DNA of 64,000 nucleotides from Geodermatophilus saharensis. Its GTDB lineage: Bacteria; Actinomycetota; Actinomycetes; Mycobacteriales; Geodermatophilaceae. The notes beneath the pieces were generated by a model, which was given only the letters and a program-made list of their open reading frames with translations, searched no databases and was not told the origin of the DNA. Position 1 is the first letter of the stretch; each line of letters opens with the position of its first letter. The stretch is taken from NCBI RefSeq assembly GCF_900188205.1, contig NZ_FZOH01000003.1:456539-520538 (forward strand). The letters run 5' to 3'. Below, in pieces: positions 32,345 through 45,609 of this stretch. A program made the position numbers and the translations under genes.

Positions 32345-32366
32345 TGTGAGTGAGCGCCCACTCACA
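32345..32366. promoter_or_regulatory. TetR-type operator palindrome
   Basis: TGTGAGTG (32345-32352) and CACTCACA (32359-32366) are perfect 8-bp arms with a 6-bp spacer. The size and TGAGTG/CACTCA core are typical of TetR-family operators. It lies between the ABC/TetR operon and the divergent PEP synthase regulatory gene, so the TetR protein probably controls its own operon here. Confidence 0.7.
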
Positions 32367-32477
32367 ACGGTAGCCGGTCGCCCGACCGGTGTCACGACCC
32401 CGCACGACCTGTCCCTGCCGCGAGGAGTCGGGTTACATCACCGGTGCGACCCGCGACGCGAGGCGAGGAGGCGGTCC

Positions 32478-33359
32478 GTGGACCCGGACGAGGTGGCCGT
32501 GCCGGTCTTCTTCCTGTCCGACAGCACCGGGATCAGCGCCGAGACGATGGGCAACGCGCTGCTCATCCAGTTCCCCGACGTGCCCTTCGAGCGCACGACG
32601 ATCCCCTTCATCTCCACCGTCGAGCACGCCCGCGAGGTGGTCGCCGAGCTGGACGCGGCGATGGAGGGCCCGGTGCCCCCGCTGGTGTTCACCACCGCCG
32701 CCGTCGACGAGGTCCGCGAGGAGCTGCTGCGCTCCAAGGCGCCGATCATCGACTTCTTCGGCCTGCACATGAGCCGGGTGGAGGAGCAGCTCGGCGCCCG
32801 CGGGCTGCACGAGGCGCGGCGGCTGCACGGGGTCGGCGACGTGCGCCGCTACAACGACCGGATGGCGGCCGTGGAGTTCGCCATCGAGCACGACGACGGG
32901 CAGAGCTCCCGGGCGCTGGAGCGCGCCGACGTCGTCCTGCTGGCCCCCTCCCGCTGCGGCAAGACCCCGACGGCGATGTACCTGGCGCTGCAGCACGGCC
33001 TGTTCGTCGCCAACTACCCGCTGGTCGACGAGGACCTGGAGACCACCGACCTGCCCCGCCCGGTGCGGGAGCTGGCCGACCGCTGCTTCGGGCTGACCAC
33101 CACCGTCGCCCGGCTCAGCCGGGTCCGCTCCGAGCGCCGGCCGGACTCCCGGTACGCCTCGGAGGAGCAGTGCCGCTTCGAACTGCGGCGGGCCGGTGCG
33201 ATGTACCAGGCTCACGACCTGCCCACGGTGGACACCTCGGCGGCCTCCGTCGAGGAGATCGCCACCGTGGTGATCCAGACCCTGGCCCGGCGACGGCGCG
33301 CCTCCGGGCGCGCGCCGTCCGGCCGCGACCCCCGGCGAGGAAGGACCACCCGCTCATGA
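32478..33359 (+). CDS. PEP synthase regulatory protein (DUF299 kinase/pyrophosphorylase)
   Basis: Bifunctional ADP-dependent kinase and phosphorylase that switches PEP synthase off and on by modifying a Thr next to its catalytic His. The 293-residue protein has the family opening [22 protein letters not shown], the P-loop [15 protein letters not shown] and the NYPLVDEDL motif. The GTG at 32478 has GAGGAGG upstream. The stop overlaps the ppsA ATG by four bases (ATGA), coupling enzyme and regulator. The last 25 residues are Arg-rich and probably disordered. Confidence 0.92.
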   Translation: MDPDEVAVPVFFLSDSTGISAETMGNALLIQFPDVPFERTTIPFISTVEHAREVVAELDAAMEGPVPPLVFTTAAVDEVREELLRSKAPIIDFFGLHMSRVEEQLGARGLHEARRLHGVGDVRRYNDRMAAVEFAIEHDDGQSSRALERADVVLLAPSRCGKTPTAMYLALQHGLFVANYPLVDEDLETTDLPRPVRELADRCFGLTTTVARLSRVRSERRPDSRYASEEQCRFELRRAGAMYQAHDLPTVDTSAASVEEIATVVIQTLARRRRASGRAPSGRDPRRGRTTRS

Positions 33360-35776
33360 GCACCGACACCGCCCCCGAGGTCCCCGCCGACACCTCCGGG
33401 GGTGCCGACAACGTCCGCTGGTTCGCCGAGCTGGGCCTGGGGGACCTGGAGGTGGTGGGCGGCAAGAACGCCTCGCTGGGCGAGATGATCTCCCACCTGG
33501 CCGACGCCGGGGTCAGCGTCCCCGACGGCTTCGCCACCACCGCGGCGGCCTACCAGCGCTTCCTCGGCGAGACCGGGCTGGCGCAGCGGATCGCCGAGCG
33601 GCTGCGCACGCTGGACACCGACGACGTCCGCGCGCTGGCACGGGCCGGTGAGGAGATCCGCCGCGAGGTCGTGGAGCAGCCCTTCCCGCCGGACCTGGAG
33701 GCCGACATCCGCCGCGCCTACCAGCGGCTGGCCGGCGACGACGCCGAGGCGTCCTTCGCGGTGCGCTCGTCGGCCACCGCCGAGGACCTGCCCGACGCCT
33801 CCTTCGCCGGGCAGCAGGAGACCTTCCTCAACGTCCGCGGCATCGACGCGGTGCTGCAGGCCGTCCGGGAGGTCTACGCCTCGCTCTACAACGACCGGGC
33901 GATCGCCTACCGGGTGCACCACGGCTTCGACCACGAGGCGGTGTCGCTGTCGGCCGGGGTGCAGCGGATGGTCCGCTCCGACGTCGGCGCGTCGGGGGTG
34001 CTGTTCACCATGGACACCGAGTCCGGCTTCCGCGACGCCGTCTTCGTCACCTCCGCCTACGGCCTGGGCGAGGGCGTGGTGCAGGGCGCGGTCAACCCCG
34101 ACGAGTTCTACGTCTACAAGCCCGCGCTGCGCGCCGGGCGCCCGGCGATCCTCAAGCGGGGCGTGGGGGAGAAGGCCACCAAGATGGTCTACACCGACGC
34201 CACCGAGGTGGGCCGCACCACCGCGTTCGTCGACGTCGACCCCGCCGAGCGCCGGCGGCTGTCGCTCACCGACGCCGAGGTCACCGAGCTCGCCCGCCAG
34301 GCGCTGCGGATCGAGGAGCACTACGGCCGCCCCATGGACATCGAGTGGGGCAAGGACGGGCTGACCGGGCAGCTGTTCGTGCTGCAGGCCCGCCCGGAGA
34401 CGGTGCAGTCCCGCGCCGGCAACACCACCGAGCGCTACCGGCTCACCGGCACCGGCACCGCGCTGGTCGAGGGGCGGGCGATCGGGCAGAAGATCGGCGC
34501 CGGCCCGGTCCGGGTGCTCTCCGACATCGACCAGATGGACGCCTTCACCCCCGGCGACGTGCTGGTGGCGGACATGACCGACCCCGACTGGGAGCCGATC
34601 ATGAAGCGCGCCTCGGCGATCGTCACCAACCGCGGCGGGCGCACCTGCCACGCGGCGATCATCGCCCGCGAGCTCGGCATCCCCGCCGTCGTCGGCACCG
34701 GCACCGCCACCCGCACGCTCACCGACGGCGACCCCGTCACCGTGTCCTGCGCCGAGGGCGACACCGGCGTCGTCTACGCCGGGGAGGTCGGCTTCGAGGT
34801 GGAGGAGACCCGCCTGGACGCCATGCCGGAGATCCCCGTCAAGATCATGATGAACGTGGGCACGCCCGAGCAGGCCTTCGCCTTCTCCCGGCTGCCCAAC
34901 GCCGGGGTCGGCCTGGCGCGGCTGGAGTTCGTCATCAACCGGCAGATCGGCATCCACCCCAAGGCGCTGCTGGAGCTCGAGCAGCTCGACCCGCCGCTGC
35001 GGGCCCAGGTGCAGGAGCGGATCGCGGCCTACCCCTCGGCGCGGGACTTCTTCGTGCAGCGGGTCGCCGAGGGGGTGTCGACGATCGCGGCGGCGTTCGC
35101 GCCGGAGCCGGTGATCGTGCGGATGAGCGACTTCAAGTCCAACGAGTACGCCAACCTGCTCGGCGGCGAGCGCTACGAGCCGCACGAGGAGAACCCGATG
35201 ATCGGCTACCGGGGCGCCTCCCGGTACCTGTCGGCCGACTTCGCCGACTGCTTCGCGATGGAGTGCGAGGCGCTGCGGTACGTGCGCGACGAGATGGGCC
35301 TGACCAACGTCAAGATCATGATCCCGTTCGTGCGGACGGTGGCGGAGATCGAGGGCGTGGTGGAGCTGCTGGCCTCCCACGGCCTGCGCCGCGGGGACAA
35401 CGGCCTGTCGGTGGTGATGATGTGCGAGCTGCCGTCGAACGCCGTGCTGGCGCACGCCTTCCTCCAGCACGTCGACGGGTTCTCCATCGGCTCCAACGAC
35501 ATGACCCAGCTGACCCTGGGGCTCGACCGCGACTCCGCCCTGGTCGCCGCCGGCTTCGACGAGCGCGACCCCGCGGTGCTGGCCATGCTGGAGATGGCGA
35601 TCACCGCCTGCCTCGAGCGCGGCAAGTACGTCGGCATCTGCGGCCAGGGCCCCAGCGACCACCCCGACCTCGCCCAGTGGCTGCTCGAGAAGGGCATCGA
35701 GACGATGTCGCTCAACCCCGACACCGTCGTCGACACCTGGCTGCACCTGGCCCGCAGCGCCCGCACCGCCGGCTGA
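33356..35776 (+). CDS. ppsA: Phosphoenolpyruvate synthase
   Basis: Converts pyruvate and ATP to PEP, AMP and phosphate, allowing gluconeogenesis from pyruvate or lactate. The 806-residue protein has the N-terminal ATP-grasp domain ([37 protein letters not shown]), the swivelling phospho-His domain ([21 protein letters not shown], with Thr430 and His432) and a C-terminal TIM barrel ([51 protein letters not shown]). The TCH triplet is the target of the regulatory protein encoded just upstream. Size and motifs fit PEP synthase rather than pyruvate phosphate dikinase. Confidence 0.96.
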   Translation: MSTDTAPEVPADTSGGADNVRWFAELGLGDLEVVGGKNASLGEMISHLADAGVSVPDGFATTAAAYQRFLGETGLAQRIAERLRTLDTDDVRALARAGEEIRREVVEQPFPPDLEADIRRAYQRLAGDDAEASFAVRSSATAEDLPDASFAGQQETFLNVRGIDAVLQAVREVYASLYNDRAIAYRVHHGFDHEAVSLSAGVQRMVRSDVGASGVLFTMDTESGFRDAVFVTSAYGLGEGVVQGAVNPDEFYVYKPALRAGRPAILKRGVGEKATKMVYTDATEVGRTTAFVDVDPAERRRLSLTDAEVTELARQALRIEEHYGRPMDIEWGKDGLTGQLFVLQARPETVQSRAGNTTERYRLTGTGTALVEGRAIGQKIGAGPVRVLSDIDQMDAFTPGDVLVADMTDPDWEPIMKRASAIVTNRGGRTCHAAIIARELGIPAVVGTGTATRTLTDGDPVTVSCAEGDTGVVYAGEVGFEVEETRLDAMPEIPVKIMMNVGTPEQAFAFSRLPNAGVGLARLEFVINRQIGIHPKALLELEQLDPPLRAQVQERIAAYPSARDFFVQRVAEGVSTIAAAFAPEPVIVRMSDFKSNEYANLLGGERYEPHEENPMIGYRGASRYLSADFADCFAMECEALRYVRDEMGLTNVKIMIPFVRTVAEIEGVVELLASHGLRRGDNGLSVVMMCELPSNAVLAHAFLQHVDGFSIGSNDMTQLTLGLDRDSALVAAGFDERDPAVLAMLEMAITACLERGKYVGICGQGPSDHPDLAQWLLEKGIETMSLNPDTVVDTWLHLARSARTAG

Positions 35777-35948
35777 GGGAGCCCGGCGCCGACGCCGCAC
35801 GCCTGGGACACTGGAGGGAGACCACCTGCCGCGGCGACGCCGCCCGGCGCTCGACGACGAGCCCGGGGCGCACGCGGCAGGCACCCCCCCGTCCCGCGCT
35901 GCGCCCCGCCCGGCGCCCGGGACGACGAGCCGGAGGAACGACCACCCC

Positions 35949-36647
35949 ATGCCGAACCGGCCCCTCGCCGTCCTGCTGGACATGGACGGCACCCTCGTGG
36001 AGACCGAGCAGCACTGGGGGAGCGCGCTGTTCGCCCTGGCCCGGCGCCTGGGCGGGAAGCTCAGCGGCGCGGCCCGCGAGGCCACCGTCGGCACCAGCAT
36101 GCGCACCGCGCTGGGCATCCTCTACGCCGACCTCGGCCTCGACCGCGCCGCGCGGTGGGAGGCCGACGCCGCCTGGGTCGAGGACGTCGTCGCCGACCTG
36201 CTCGCCCGGGACGTCCGCTGGCGCCCGGGCGCGCGCGAGCTGCTCACCGAGGTGCGCGCGGCCGCCCTGCCCGCCGCCCTGGTGACGACGACCCCGCGCC
36301 GGCTCGCCGACCTCGTCCTCACCCGGCTCGCCCGCGACCTCGACGTGCCGCCCTTCGACCTCACCGTCTGCGGCGACGAGGTGCCGGCCCGCAAGCCCGA
36401 CCCGGCGCCCTACCTGCAGGCCGCCGCGGGGCTGGGCGTCGACCCGGCCGGGTGCGTGGTCGTGGAGGACTCCGCGTCCGGGGTGGCCGCCGGCCTGGCG
36501 GCGGGCTGCGCGGTGCTGGGCGTGCCGTCACTGCAGCCGCTGGCCCCCGCGCCGGGCCTGGTGCTGCGCGACACGCTGGCCGGCGTCGGCCTGGCCGACC
36601 TCGGCGACGTCCTCGCCGCGCGGGAGCCGGTCGCCAGCGGGACCTGA
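35949..36647 (+). CDS. HAD-superfamily hydrolase, phosphoglycolate-phosphatase-like
   Basis: A 232-residue subfamily IA HAD phosphatase. Motif I is LLDMDGTLVETE (Asp nucleophile and acid/base), motif II is ALVTTTP, motif III uses Lys in VPARKPDPAPY, and motif IV is VVVEDSASGVAAGLAAG. Likely substrates are small sugar phosphates; the exact one is unknown. The ATG has GGAGGA upstream with long spacing. It follows ppsA by 172 bases and is convergent with the amidohydrolase, with only seven bases between stops. Confidence 0.88.
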   Translation: MPNRPLAVLLDMDGTLVETEQHWGSALFALARRLGGKLSGAAREATVGTSMRTALGILYADLGLDRAARWEADAAWVEDVVADLLARDVRWRPGARELLTEVRAAALPAALVTTTPRRLADLVLTRLARDLDVPPFDLTVCGDEVPARKPDPAPYLQAAAGLGVDPAGCVVVEDSASGVAAGLAAGCAVLGVPSLQPLAPAPGLVLRDTLAGVGLADLGDVLAAREPVASGT

Positions 36648-36654
36648 GGCCCGC

Positions 36655-39920
<3,266 letters not shown>

Positions 39921-39980
39921 ACCGGCGCCGTTCCGCTCTCGACCGACCACCGCGAGCCACGGGCACGGTGTCGGTCGGCG

Positions 39981-40022
39981 TGTATAGATTTGCCTCCTGG
40001 CTCCCCCCGATGTGTGCGGAGG
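39981..40022 (+). promoter_or_regulatory. mpa promoter -10 and ribosome binding site
   Basis: TATAGAT in an AT-rich patch (near 39981-39988) is the best -10 candidate, followed by GGAGG (40018-40022) six bases before the ATG at 40029. Unlike its neighbours, mpa thus has a leader and a ribosome site. Confidence 0.5.
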
Positions 40023-40028
40023 TGCGCG

Positions 40029-41810
40029 ATGGGCCCCGGCCATGGTGATGGTCCCGACGAGTTCCGAGCGCGGCGCGAGCGTGACGTCTCCGCCCTGCTC
40101 TCCCAGATCTCCTACCTCGAGGAGGAGATCGGCCTGCTGCGCCGCAAGGTGTCCGAGAGCCCGCGCCAGGTGCGGGCGCTGGAGGAGCGGATCGCCGAGG
40201 CGGAGGGCCGCGCGGCCTTCCTCTCCGAGCGCAACGACAAGCTCGCCGGCACGCTGCGCGACGCGCGCGAGCAGCTGATCACGCTCAAGGAGGAGGTCGA
40301 CCGGCTCGGCCAGCCGCCGTCGGGCTACGGCGTCTTCCTCGGCCGGCACGACGACGGCAGCGTCGACGTCTTCACCGGCGGCCGCAAGCTGCGGGTGTCG
40401 GTCTCCCCGGCGGTCGAGGGCGACACGCTGCGCCCCGGCCAGGAGGTCATGCTCAACGAGGCGATGAACGTCGTCGAGGCGCTCGGCTTCGAGAAGCAGG
40501 GCGACGTCGTCATGCTCAAGGAGCTGCTCGAGCCGGTCGACGGCGTCACCCAGCGCGCGCTGGTCATCGGCCACACCGACGAGGAGCGCGTGGTCTACCT
40601 CGCCGACTCCCTCACCGACCAGCCGCTGCGGGTCGGCGACTCGCTGCTGCTGGAGTCCCGGTCGGGCTACGTCTACGAGCGGATCCCCAAGAGCGAGGTC
40701 GAGGAGCTCGTCCTCGAGGAGGTCCCCGACATCGACTACTCCGACATCGGGGGCCTGGCCCGGCAGATCGAGCAGATCCGCGACGCCGTCGAGCTGCCGT
40801 TCCTGCACGCCGACCTGTTCCGCGAGTACGAGCTGCGCCCGCCCAAGGGGATCCTGCTCTACGGCCCGCCCGGCTGCGGCAAGACGCTCATCGCCAAGGC
40901 GGTGGCCAACTCGCTGGCCAAGAAGGTCGCCGCGGTCAAGGGCGAGGGGCAGGCCAAGAGCTACTTCCTCAACATCAAGGGCCCCGAGCTGCTCAACAAG
41001 TACGTCGGGGAGACCGAGCGGCACATCCGGCTGGTGTTCCAGCGGGCGCGGGAGAAGGCCAGCGAGGGCACCCCGGTCATCGTGTTCTTCGACGAGATGG
41101 ACTCGATCTTCCGCACCCGCGGGTCGGGGGTGTCCTCCGACGTCGAGTCGACGATCGTCCCGCAGCTGCTCAGTGAGATCGACGGCGTGGAGGGCCTGGA
41201 GAACGTCATCGTCATCGGCGCCTCCAACCGCGAGGACATGATCGACCCGGCGATCCTGCGGCCCGGCCGGCTCGACGTGAAGATCAAGATCGAGCGGCCC
41301 GACGCCGAGGCCGCCCGCGACATCTTCAGCAAGTACCTGACGCCGTCGCTGCCGATCCACCCCGACGACCTCGCCGAGAACGGCGGCAGCGCCCAGGCCA
41401 CGGTGCAGGCGATGATCCAGCGCACCGTCGAGCGGATGTACACCGAGAGCGAGGAGAACCGCTTCCTCGAGGTGACCTACGCCAACGGCGACAAGGAGGT
41501 CCTGTACTTCAAGGACTTCAACTCCGGGGCGATGCTGCAGAACATCGTCGACCGCGCCAAGAAGATGGCCATCAAGGAGAGCCTGGAGGTCGGCTCCCGC
41601 GGCCTGCGGGTCGGCCACCTCATGCAGGCCTGCGTCGACGAGTTCAAGGAGAACGAGGACCTGCCCAACACCACCAACCCCGACGACTGGGCGCGGATCT
41701 CGGGCAAGAAGGGCGAGCGGATCGTCTACATCCGCACCCTCATCAGCGGCAAGGGCAACGACTCCGGCCGCGCCATCGACACCGCGACCAACACCGGCCA
41801 GTACCTCTGA
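40029..41810 (+). CDS. mpa: Proteasome-associated AAA+ ATPase (Mpa/ARC)
   Basis: Hexameric unfoldase that captures pupylated proteins and feeds them to the 20S proteasome. The 593-residue protein has an N-terminal coiled coil (residues about 15-90: [23 protein letters not shown] and onward) that binds Pup, two OB-type domains (about 95-245), then the AAA+ domain with Walker A GPPGCGKT (279-286), Walker [10 protein letters not shown] (D355, E356) and arginine-finger region RPGRLD. The C-terminus ends GQYL, the motif that docks on and opens the proteasome gate. The ATG at 40029 is supported by GGAGG. Dop follows after 143 bases that hold a palindromic element. Confidence 0.97.
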   Translation: MGPGHGDGPDEFRARRERDVSALLSQISYLEEEIGLLRRKVSESPRQVRALEERIAEAEGRAAFLSERNDKLAGTLRDAREQLITLKEEVDRLGQPPSGYGVFLGRHDDGSVDVFTGGRKLRVSVSPAVEGDTLRPGQEVMLNEAMNVVEALGFEKQGDVVMLKELLEPVDGVTQRALVIGHTDEERVVYLADSLTDQPLRVGDSLLLESRSGYVYERIPKSEVEELVLEEVPDIDYSDIGGLARQIEQIRDAVELPFLHADLFREYELRPPKGILLYGPPGCGKTLIAKAVANSLAKKVAAVKGEGQAKSYFLNIKGPELLNKYVGETERHIRLVFQRAREKASEGTPVIVFFDEMDSIFRTRGSGVSSDVESTIVPQLLSEIDGVEGLENVIVIGASNREDMIDPAILRPGRLDVKIKIERPDAEAARDIFSKYLTPSLPIHPDDLAENGGSAQATVQAMIQRTVERMYTESEENRFLEVTYANGDKEVLYFKDFNSGAMLQNIVDRAKKMAIKESLEVGSRGLRVGHLMQACVDEFKENEDLPNTTNPDDWARISGKKGERIVYIRTLISGKGNDSGRAIDTATNTGQYL

Positions 41811-41873
41811 GGGAGGGCCCTGCTGCCCCCACGCCTCGCCCGCGTAGGCGCAGGGGCCCTGCAGCAGGGCCGC
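41811..41873. repeat. Intergenic palindromic element, copy B
   Basis: Starts right after the mpa stop. GGCCCTGCTGC (41816-41826) pairs perfectly with its complement (41861-41871). Sequence between and around the arms is similar to copy A (9508-9566) and, inverted, copy C (49984-50037). Confidence 0.65.
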
Positions 41874-41940
41874 TCCGGCACGTCACCAGGAGGGGCGCCG
41901 GTCACCGGACCGGCGCCCCGGGCGGGGAGCGGGCGGGGCC

Positions 41941-41946
41941 TAGTCT
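41941..41946 (+). promoter_or_regulatory. Leaderless -10 element TAGTCT for dop
   Basis: Seven-base gap to the ATG at 41954 and no ribosome site in the gap. Confidence 0.6.
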
Positions 41947-41953
41947 CGGTCGC

Positions 41954-43459
41954 ATGAGCGTTCGGCGGGTGATGGGCACCGAGGTCGAGTACGGCATCTC
42001 GGTCCCCGGGCAGCCCACGGCCAACCCGACGACCCTCTCCAGCCAGGTGGTCAACGCCTGGGCGGTGGCCGACGCGCCGACCCGCCGCCGGCCGCGGTGG
42101 GACTTCGAGGAGGAGTCGCCGCTGCGCGACGCGCGCGGGTTCGACCTCTCCCCGGCGCAGGCGCTCGACCACAACGACCTCGAGGAGGACTCGGGGATGG
42201 CCAACGTCATCCTCACCAACGGGGCTCGGCTCTACGTCGACCACGCCCACCCCGAGTACTCCACGCCCGAGGTCACCAACCCGCGCGACGTCGTCCTGTG
42301 GGACAAGGCGGGGGAGCGGGTGATGGCCGAGGCCGCCCGCCGGGCCGCGCGCATCCCCGGCACCCAGCCCATCCAGCTGTACAAGAACAACACCGACGGC
42401 AAGGGCGCCAGCTACGGCGCGCACGAGAACTACCTGATGGACCGGCGGACCCCGTTCATCGACATCATCCGCGGGCTGATCCCGTTCTTCGTCACCCGGC
42501 AGGTGTTCGCCGGCGCCGGGCGGGTGGGCATCGGCACCGAGGGCCGCACCCAGGGCTTCCAGATCTCCTCCCGCGCGGACTTCTTCGAGGTCGAGGTGGG
42601 CCTGGAGACCACGCTCAAGCGGCCGATCATCAACACCCGCGACGAGCCGCACGCCAACCCCGACGAGTACCGCCGGCTGCACGTGATCATCGGCGACGCC
42701 AACCTCGCCGAGCTGTCGACCTACCTCAAGGTCGGGACGACGGCGCTGGTGCTGGCCATGATCGAGGCGCGGGCGCTGACCGAGGACCTCTCCCTCGAGG
42801 AGCCGGTGGCCACGCTGCAGGCGGTCAGCCACGACCCCTCGCTCACCGCCCTGGTGCGGCTGCGCGACGGCCGCCGGATGACCGCCGTCGACGTGCAGCG
42901 CGCCTACCTCGACCAGGCCGTCCGCTTCGTCGAGCGCGGCGGCGGCGACGACGAGCAGACCGCCGACGTGCTGCGCCGCTGGGCCGAGGTGCTCGACGTC
43001 CTCGCCGACGACCCGCTGCGGCTGGCCGACCGGCTCGACTGGCCGGCCAAGCTGCGGCTGCTGGAGGGCTACCGCGCCCGCGACGGGCTGGGCTGGGGTG
43101 ACTCCCGGCTGCAGCTGGTCGACCTGCAGTACTCCGACGTGCGTCCCGACAAGGGGCTCTACCACCGCCTGGTCGCCCGCGGCTCGATGCAGCGGCTGCT
43201 CACCGACGAGGAGGTGACCCGCGCGATGGTCACGCCGCCCGGGGACACCCGCGCCTTCTTCCGCGGCGAGTGCCTGCGCCGCTTCCCCGCCCAGGTCGCG
43301 GCGGCGTCCTGGGACTCGGTGGTGTTCGACCTCGGCCGGGAGAACCTGGTGCGCATCCCCACGATGGAGCCGCTCAAGGGCACCCGCGACCACGTCGGCG
43401 TGCTGTTCGAGTCGACGTCGAGCGCGCAGGAGCTGGTCGACACCATCACCGGCGGCTGA
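41954..43459 (+). CDS. dop: Pup deamidase/depupylase
   Basis: Deamidates the C-terminal Gln of Pup to Glu and removes Pup from tagged proteins. The 501-residue carboxylate-amine-ligase-fold protein has the nucleotide-site start [10 protein letters not shown] (E10), the long Dop-specific loop (residues about 42-80, [16 protein letters not shown]) and the catalytic Asp in [14 protein letters not shown] (D96). [16 protein letters not shown] and [12 protein letters not shown] are shared with PafA, the ligase paralogue at 47429. The Dop loop separates it from PafA. The start follows a leaderless promoter. The stop overlaps the next ATG by one base. Confidence 0.96.
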   Translation: MSVRRVMGTEVEYGISVPGQPTANPTTLSSQVVNAWAVADAPTRRRPRWDFEEESPLRDARGFDLSPAQALDHNDLEEDSGMANVILTNGARLYVDHAHPEYSTPEVTNPRDVVLWDKAGERVMAEAARRAARIPGTQPIQLYKNNTDGKGASYGAHENYLMDRRTPFIDIIRGLIPFFVTRQVFAGAGRVGIGTEGRTQGFQISSRADFFEVEVGLETTLKRPIINTRDEPHANPDEYRRLHVIIGDANLAELSTYLKVGTTALVLAMIEARALTEDLSLEEPVATLQAVSHDPSLTALVRLRDGRRMTAVDVQRAYLDQAVRFVERGGGDDEQTADVLRRWAEVLDVLADDPLRLADRLDWPAKLRLLEGYRARDGLGWGDSRLQLVDLQYSDVRPDKGLYHRLVARGSMQRLLTDEEVTRAMVTPPGDTRAFFRGECLRRFPAQVAAASWDSVVFDLGRENLVRIPTMEPLKGTRDHVGVLFESTSSAQELVDTITGG

Positions 43460-44442
43460 TGGCCGCCCCGGCGCAGGTCGCCCGGCGGCTGGCCGAGGAG
43501 CTGCTCGCCCCGGCCGCCGCCGGGGTCGACGCCACCGGCGTGCTGCCGCGCGGGCACCTCGACGCGCTGGCCGACGCCGGCCTGTTCGGGCTGGTGGGCC
43601 CGGCCGGCGCCGGCGGGCTCGGCGCCGACGGCGCGACGCTGGCCGCCGTCGCCGAGGAGCTCGCCGCCGGTGACCTGGCGACGGCGTTCGTCTGGCTGCA
43701 GCACCACGGCGTCGTCGGCCGGCTGGCCGCCGCCGGCACGCACCCGGACCTGCTCGCCGACCTGTGCCGCGGCCGCCGCCGCGCCGGCATCGCGCTGCAG
43801 GCCGCCACCCGCCCCGACGCCGCCCCGGTGACCGTGCGCCGGGACGGCGGCGACCTGGTCCTCGACGGCGCCGTGCCGTGGGTGACCGGGTGGGGCCTCG
43901 TCGACGTCGTCCTGGTGGCCGCCCGCGACGGCGAGGACGTGGCGTACGTGCTCACCGACGCCGTCGGCGGGCCGACCGTGGAGGCGGTGCCGCAGCCGCT
44001 GGTGGCGGTGCAGGCCAGCGCCACGGTGGAGCTGCGGCTCACCGGGCACCGGGTGCCGGCCGACCGGCTGCTGGGCACCACGCCGCTGGCGCAGGTGCGC
44101 GCCGCCGACGCCGGCGGGCTGCGGCTCAACGGGTCGCTGGCGCTCGGGCTGGTCCGCCGCTGCGCGCGGCTGGTCGCACCCTCCCCGCTGGACGCCGCGC
44201 TCGACGCCGTCCGGGCGCGGCTGGACGCCGCGGGCCCGGCCGAGCTGCCCGCCGCCCGCGCCGAGGCCGCGGCCCTGGCGCACCGCGCCGCCGCGGCGCT
44301 GGTGGTGGCCTCCGGCAGCGGGGCGGCACGGGCGGGCAGCGTCGCCGAGCGGACGGCGCGGGAGGCGGTGTTCCTGCTGGTGTTCGGCTCCCGACCGGCG
44401 ATCCGGCAGGCGCTGCTGGAGCGGTTCGGCGCGGCCGGCTGA
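43459..44442 (+). CDS. Acyl-CoA-dehydrogenase-like protein, short and divergent
   Basis: A 327-residue protein with an acyl-CoA dehydrogenase N-terminal helical domain (LADAGLFGLVGPAGAGGLGADGATLAAVAEELAAGDLATAFVWLQHHGV) and a middle beta domain (DGAVPWVTGWGLVDVVLVAAR). The C-terminal domain is short and lacks a recognisable catalytic-Glu segment and the usual flavin-binding end, and the whole is about 50 residues shorter than normal. It may be a flavoprotein with changed chemistry or a non-catalytic derivative. It sits between dop and pup and is coupled to dop by TGATG, so expression with the proteasome genes is likely. Its role there is unknown. Confidence 0.72.
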   Translation: MAAPAQVARRLAEELLAPAAAGVDATGVLPRGHLDALADAGLFGLVGPAGAGGLGADGATLAAVAEELAAGDLATAFVWLQHHGVVGRLAAAGTHPDLLADLCRGRRRAGIALQAATRPDAAPVTVRRDGGDLVLDGAVPWVTGWGLVDVVLVAARDGEDVAYVLTDAVGGPTVEAVPQPLVAVQASATVELRLTGHRVPADRLLGTTPLAQVRAADAGGLRLNGSLALGLVRRCARLVAPSPLDAALDAVRARLDAAGPAELPAARAEAAALAHRAAAALVVASGSGAARAGSVAERTAREAVFLLVFGSRPAIRQALLERFGAAG

Positions 44443-44468
44443 GACCGCCGGATGTCGGTACCTGCGAG

Positions 44469-44510
44469 TAGTTTCGGCACCAGCACGCACTCGGCGCGCA
44501 CCAGGGGAGG
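44469..44510 (+). promoter_or_regulatory. Candidate pup promoter and ribosome binding site
   Basis: TAGTTT (44469-44474) fits a -10 element. GGGGAGG (44504-44510) lies four bases before the pup ATG at 44515. A separate promoter would allow more Pup than enzyme to be made. Confidence 0.5.
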
Positions 44511-44514
44511 GCAC

Positions 44515-44724
44515 ATGGCCACCAGGGACACCGGCGGGCAGGCGCGGACCACCCGCACCCGGGAGGAGACCGAGGAGGTCGAGGCGTCGGTCGACGCCGA
44601 GGTCGCCGAGCGGCACAAGGAGATGTCGGAGGACGTCGACGCCATTCTGGATGAGATCGACGACGTCCTCGAGGAGAACGCCGAGGAGTTCGTTCGGTCC
44701 TACGTGCAGAAGGGCGGTCAGTAG
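44515..44724 (+). CDS. pup: Prokaryotic ubiquitin-like protein Pup
   Basis: Small disordered protein attached to lysines of proteins destined for the proteasome. The 69-residue chain is acidic, has a helical segment (VDAEVAERHKEMSEDVDAILDEIDDVLEENAEEFVRSYVQ) that pairs with the Mpa coiled coil, and ends in GGQ, so it needs deamidation by Dop before ligation by PafA. The ATG at 44515 is fixed by GGGGAGG and gives a length close to known Pups (about 64-70). A 6-bp inverted repeat (44721-44736) covers the stop codon. Confidence 0.97.
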   Translation: MATRDTGGQARTTRTREETEEVEASVDAEVAERHKEMSEDVDAILDEIDDVLEENAEEFVRSYVQKGGQ

Positions 44725-44736
44725 TCCTCTGACTAC
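44721..44736. other. Small hairpin over the pup stop codon
   Basis: GTAGTC (44721-44726) and GACTAC (44731-44736) with loop CTCT. The TAG stop (44722-44724) lies in the left arm. It could shape mRNA 3' processing or separate pup from the following gene. The evidence is structural only. Confidence 0.35.
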
Positions 44737-44756
44737 GTATCGTCACGGGGCTCAAG

Positions 44757-45473
44757 ATGGAGAAGCAGTGCCCATCGTGCGGCGAGCACAAGTCACCGTC
44801 GCAGTTCGGACGGAACCGCTCGTTGTCCGACGGGCTCTCCTTCTACTGTCTGGCCTGCAACCGCGCGCGGAACCACCGCTGGTACCGCGACAGTCGGCGT
44901 CGGCAGGGCAAGGAGGTCCGCGACCTGTCGTGGGTACCCGACGGTCACCGCTGGTGCCCGGTCTGTCGTCAGGCTGTACCCCATCCGCAGTACGTGCGCA
45001 GCAGCAGGACGGCATCGGGGTTCGGTAGCCGCTGCAAGTCCTGCCACAACGCCACGAACAAGGCCGCCTACCGGCAGCGTCAGTACGGCATGTCGGACGC
45101 TGAACTCGGTGAGCTGAGGGTCGAGCAGGGCGACCGTTGCGCCATCTGTGGGGAGCCTGATCCCCAGCACCTCGACCACGACCATCGGACCGGACGGGTC
45201 CGGCAGTGGTTGTGTCAGCGGTGCAACCACGGCCTGGGACTACTCCGGGACGATCCGGCCGTGTTGCACGCCGCCGCGGGGTACGTCGAGCGCCACCGCG
45301 ACGCGCAGCGCGCATCGGGAGATCCGCAGCGCCGGCCACGAGAAGGGCGACGGTCACCTGCCCCCGGCGCGTCCGCCCTGCGCCACCGCGGGGCAGGGTG
45401 CACCACGCACGACGTCGTCCGCGCCCGGGTCGCGGCGCTGATCGCCTCCCTGGAGCGGCCGACCGCCGGTTGA
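44757..45473 (+). CDS. Endonuclease VII-like zinc-finger HNH protein
   Basis: A 238-residue protein with three paired CxxC modules: C5/C8 with C31/C34, C67/C70 with C93/C96, and C128/C131 with C153/C156. The third encloses LDHDHRTGRVRQWLC, the HNH/treble-clef signature of recombination endonuclease VII (phage T4 gp49-like), so nuclease activity on branched or nicked DNA is possible. The other two modules look like zinc ribbons that bind nucleic acid. The C-terminal 70 residues are basic and low in complexity. Base composition is clearly less GC-rich than the flanking genes, suggesting transfer or relaxed selection. It lies between pup and prcB on the same strand. The ATG has only a weak ribosome site. 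Confidence 0.8.
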   Translation: MEKQCPSCGEHKSPSQFGRNRSLSDGLSFYCLACNRARNHRWYRDSRRRQGKEVRDLSWVPDGHRWCPVCRQAVPHPQYVRSSRTASGFGSRCKSCHNATNKAAYRQRQYGMSDAELGELRVEQGDRCAICGEPDPQHLDHDHRTGRVRQWLCQRCNHGLGLLRDDPAVLHAAAGYVERHRDAQRASGDPQRRPREGRRSPAPGASALRHRGAGCTTHDVVRARVAALIASLERPTAG

Positions 45474-45540
45474 CCCCGACCCCGGCGCGCGCAGCTACCA
45501 CGGGTCCTCCTCGTCCCCGGTGCGGGATCGGCCGCGCCGG

Positions 45541-45576
45541 TAGGGTCGGCGACAGCCGCCGCGGGGTGCCCGCGGC
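45541..45576 (+). promoter_or_regulatory. prcB -10 candidate and 5' leader hairpin
   Basis: TAGGGT (45541-45546) is a good -10 element, followed by a GCCGCGGG/CCCGCGGC hairpin (45558-45565 and 45569-45576, 3-base loop) in the predicted leader of the prcBA message. A ribosome site (GGAGAGG) lies just before the start. Promoter and hairpin are predictions from sequence. Confidence 0.45.
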
Positions 45577-45609
45577 ACGTCGAGGAACGCCCCGCGAGCG
45601 GGCGGAGAG

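Noticed and set aside
33212-36118. 968-residue minus-strand open frame opposite ppsA
   Set aside because: It is the antisense shadow of a gene with all PEP synthase motifs; no family signature is visible in it.
44757-45473. Prophage or transposon remnant around the endonuclease VII-like gene
   Set aside because: No integrase, transposase, terminal repeats or other phage genes flank it. Neighbouring proteasome genes are intact and in their usual order.
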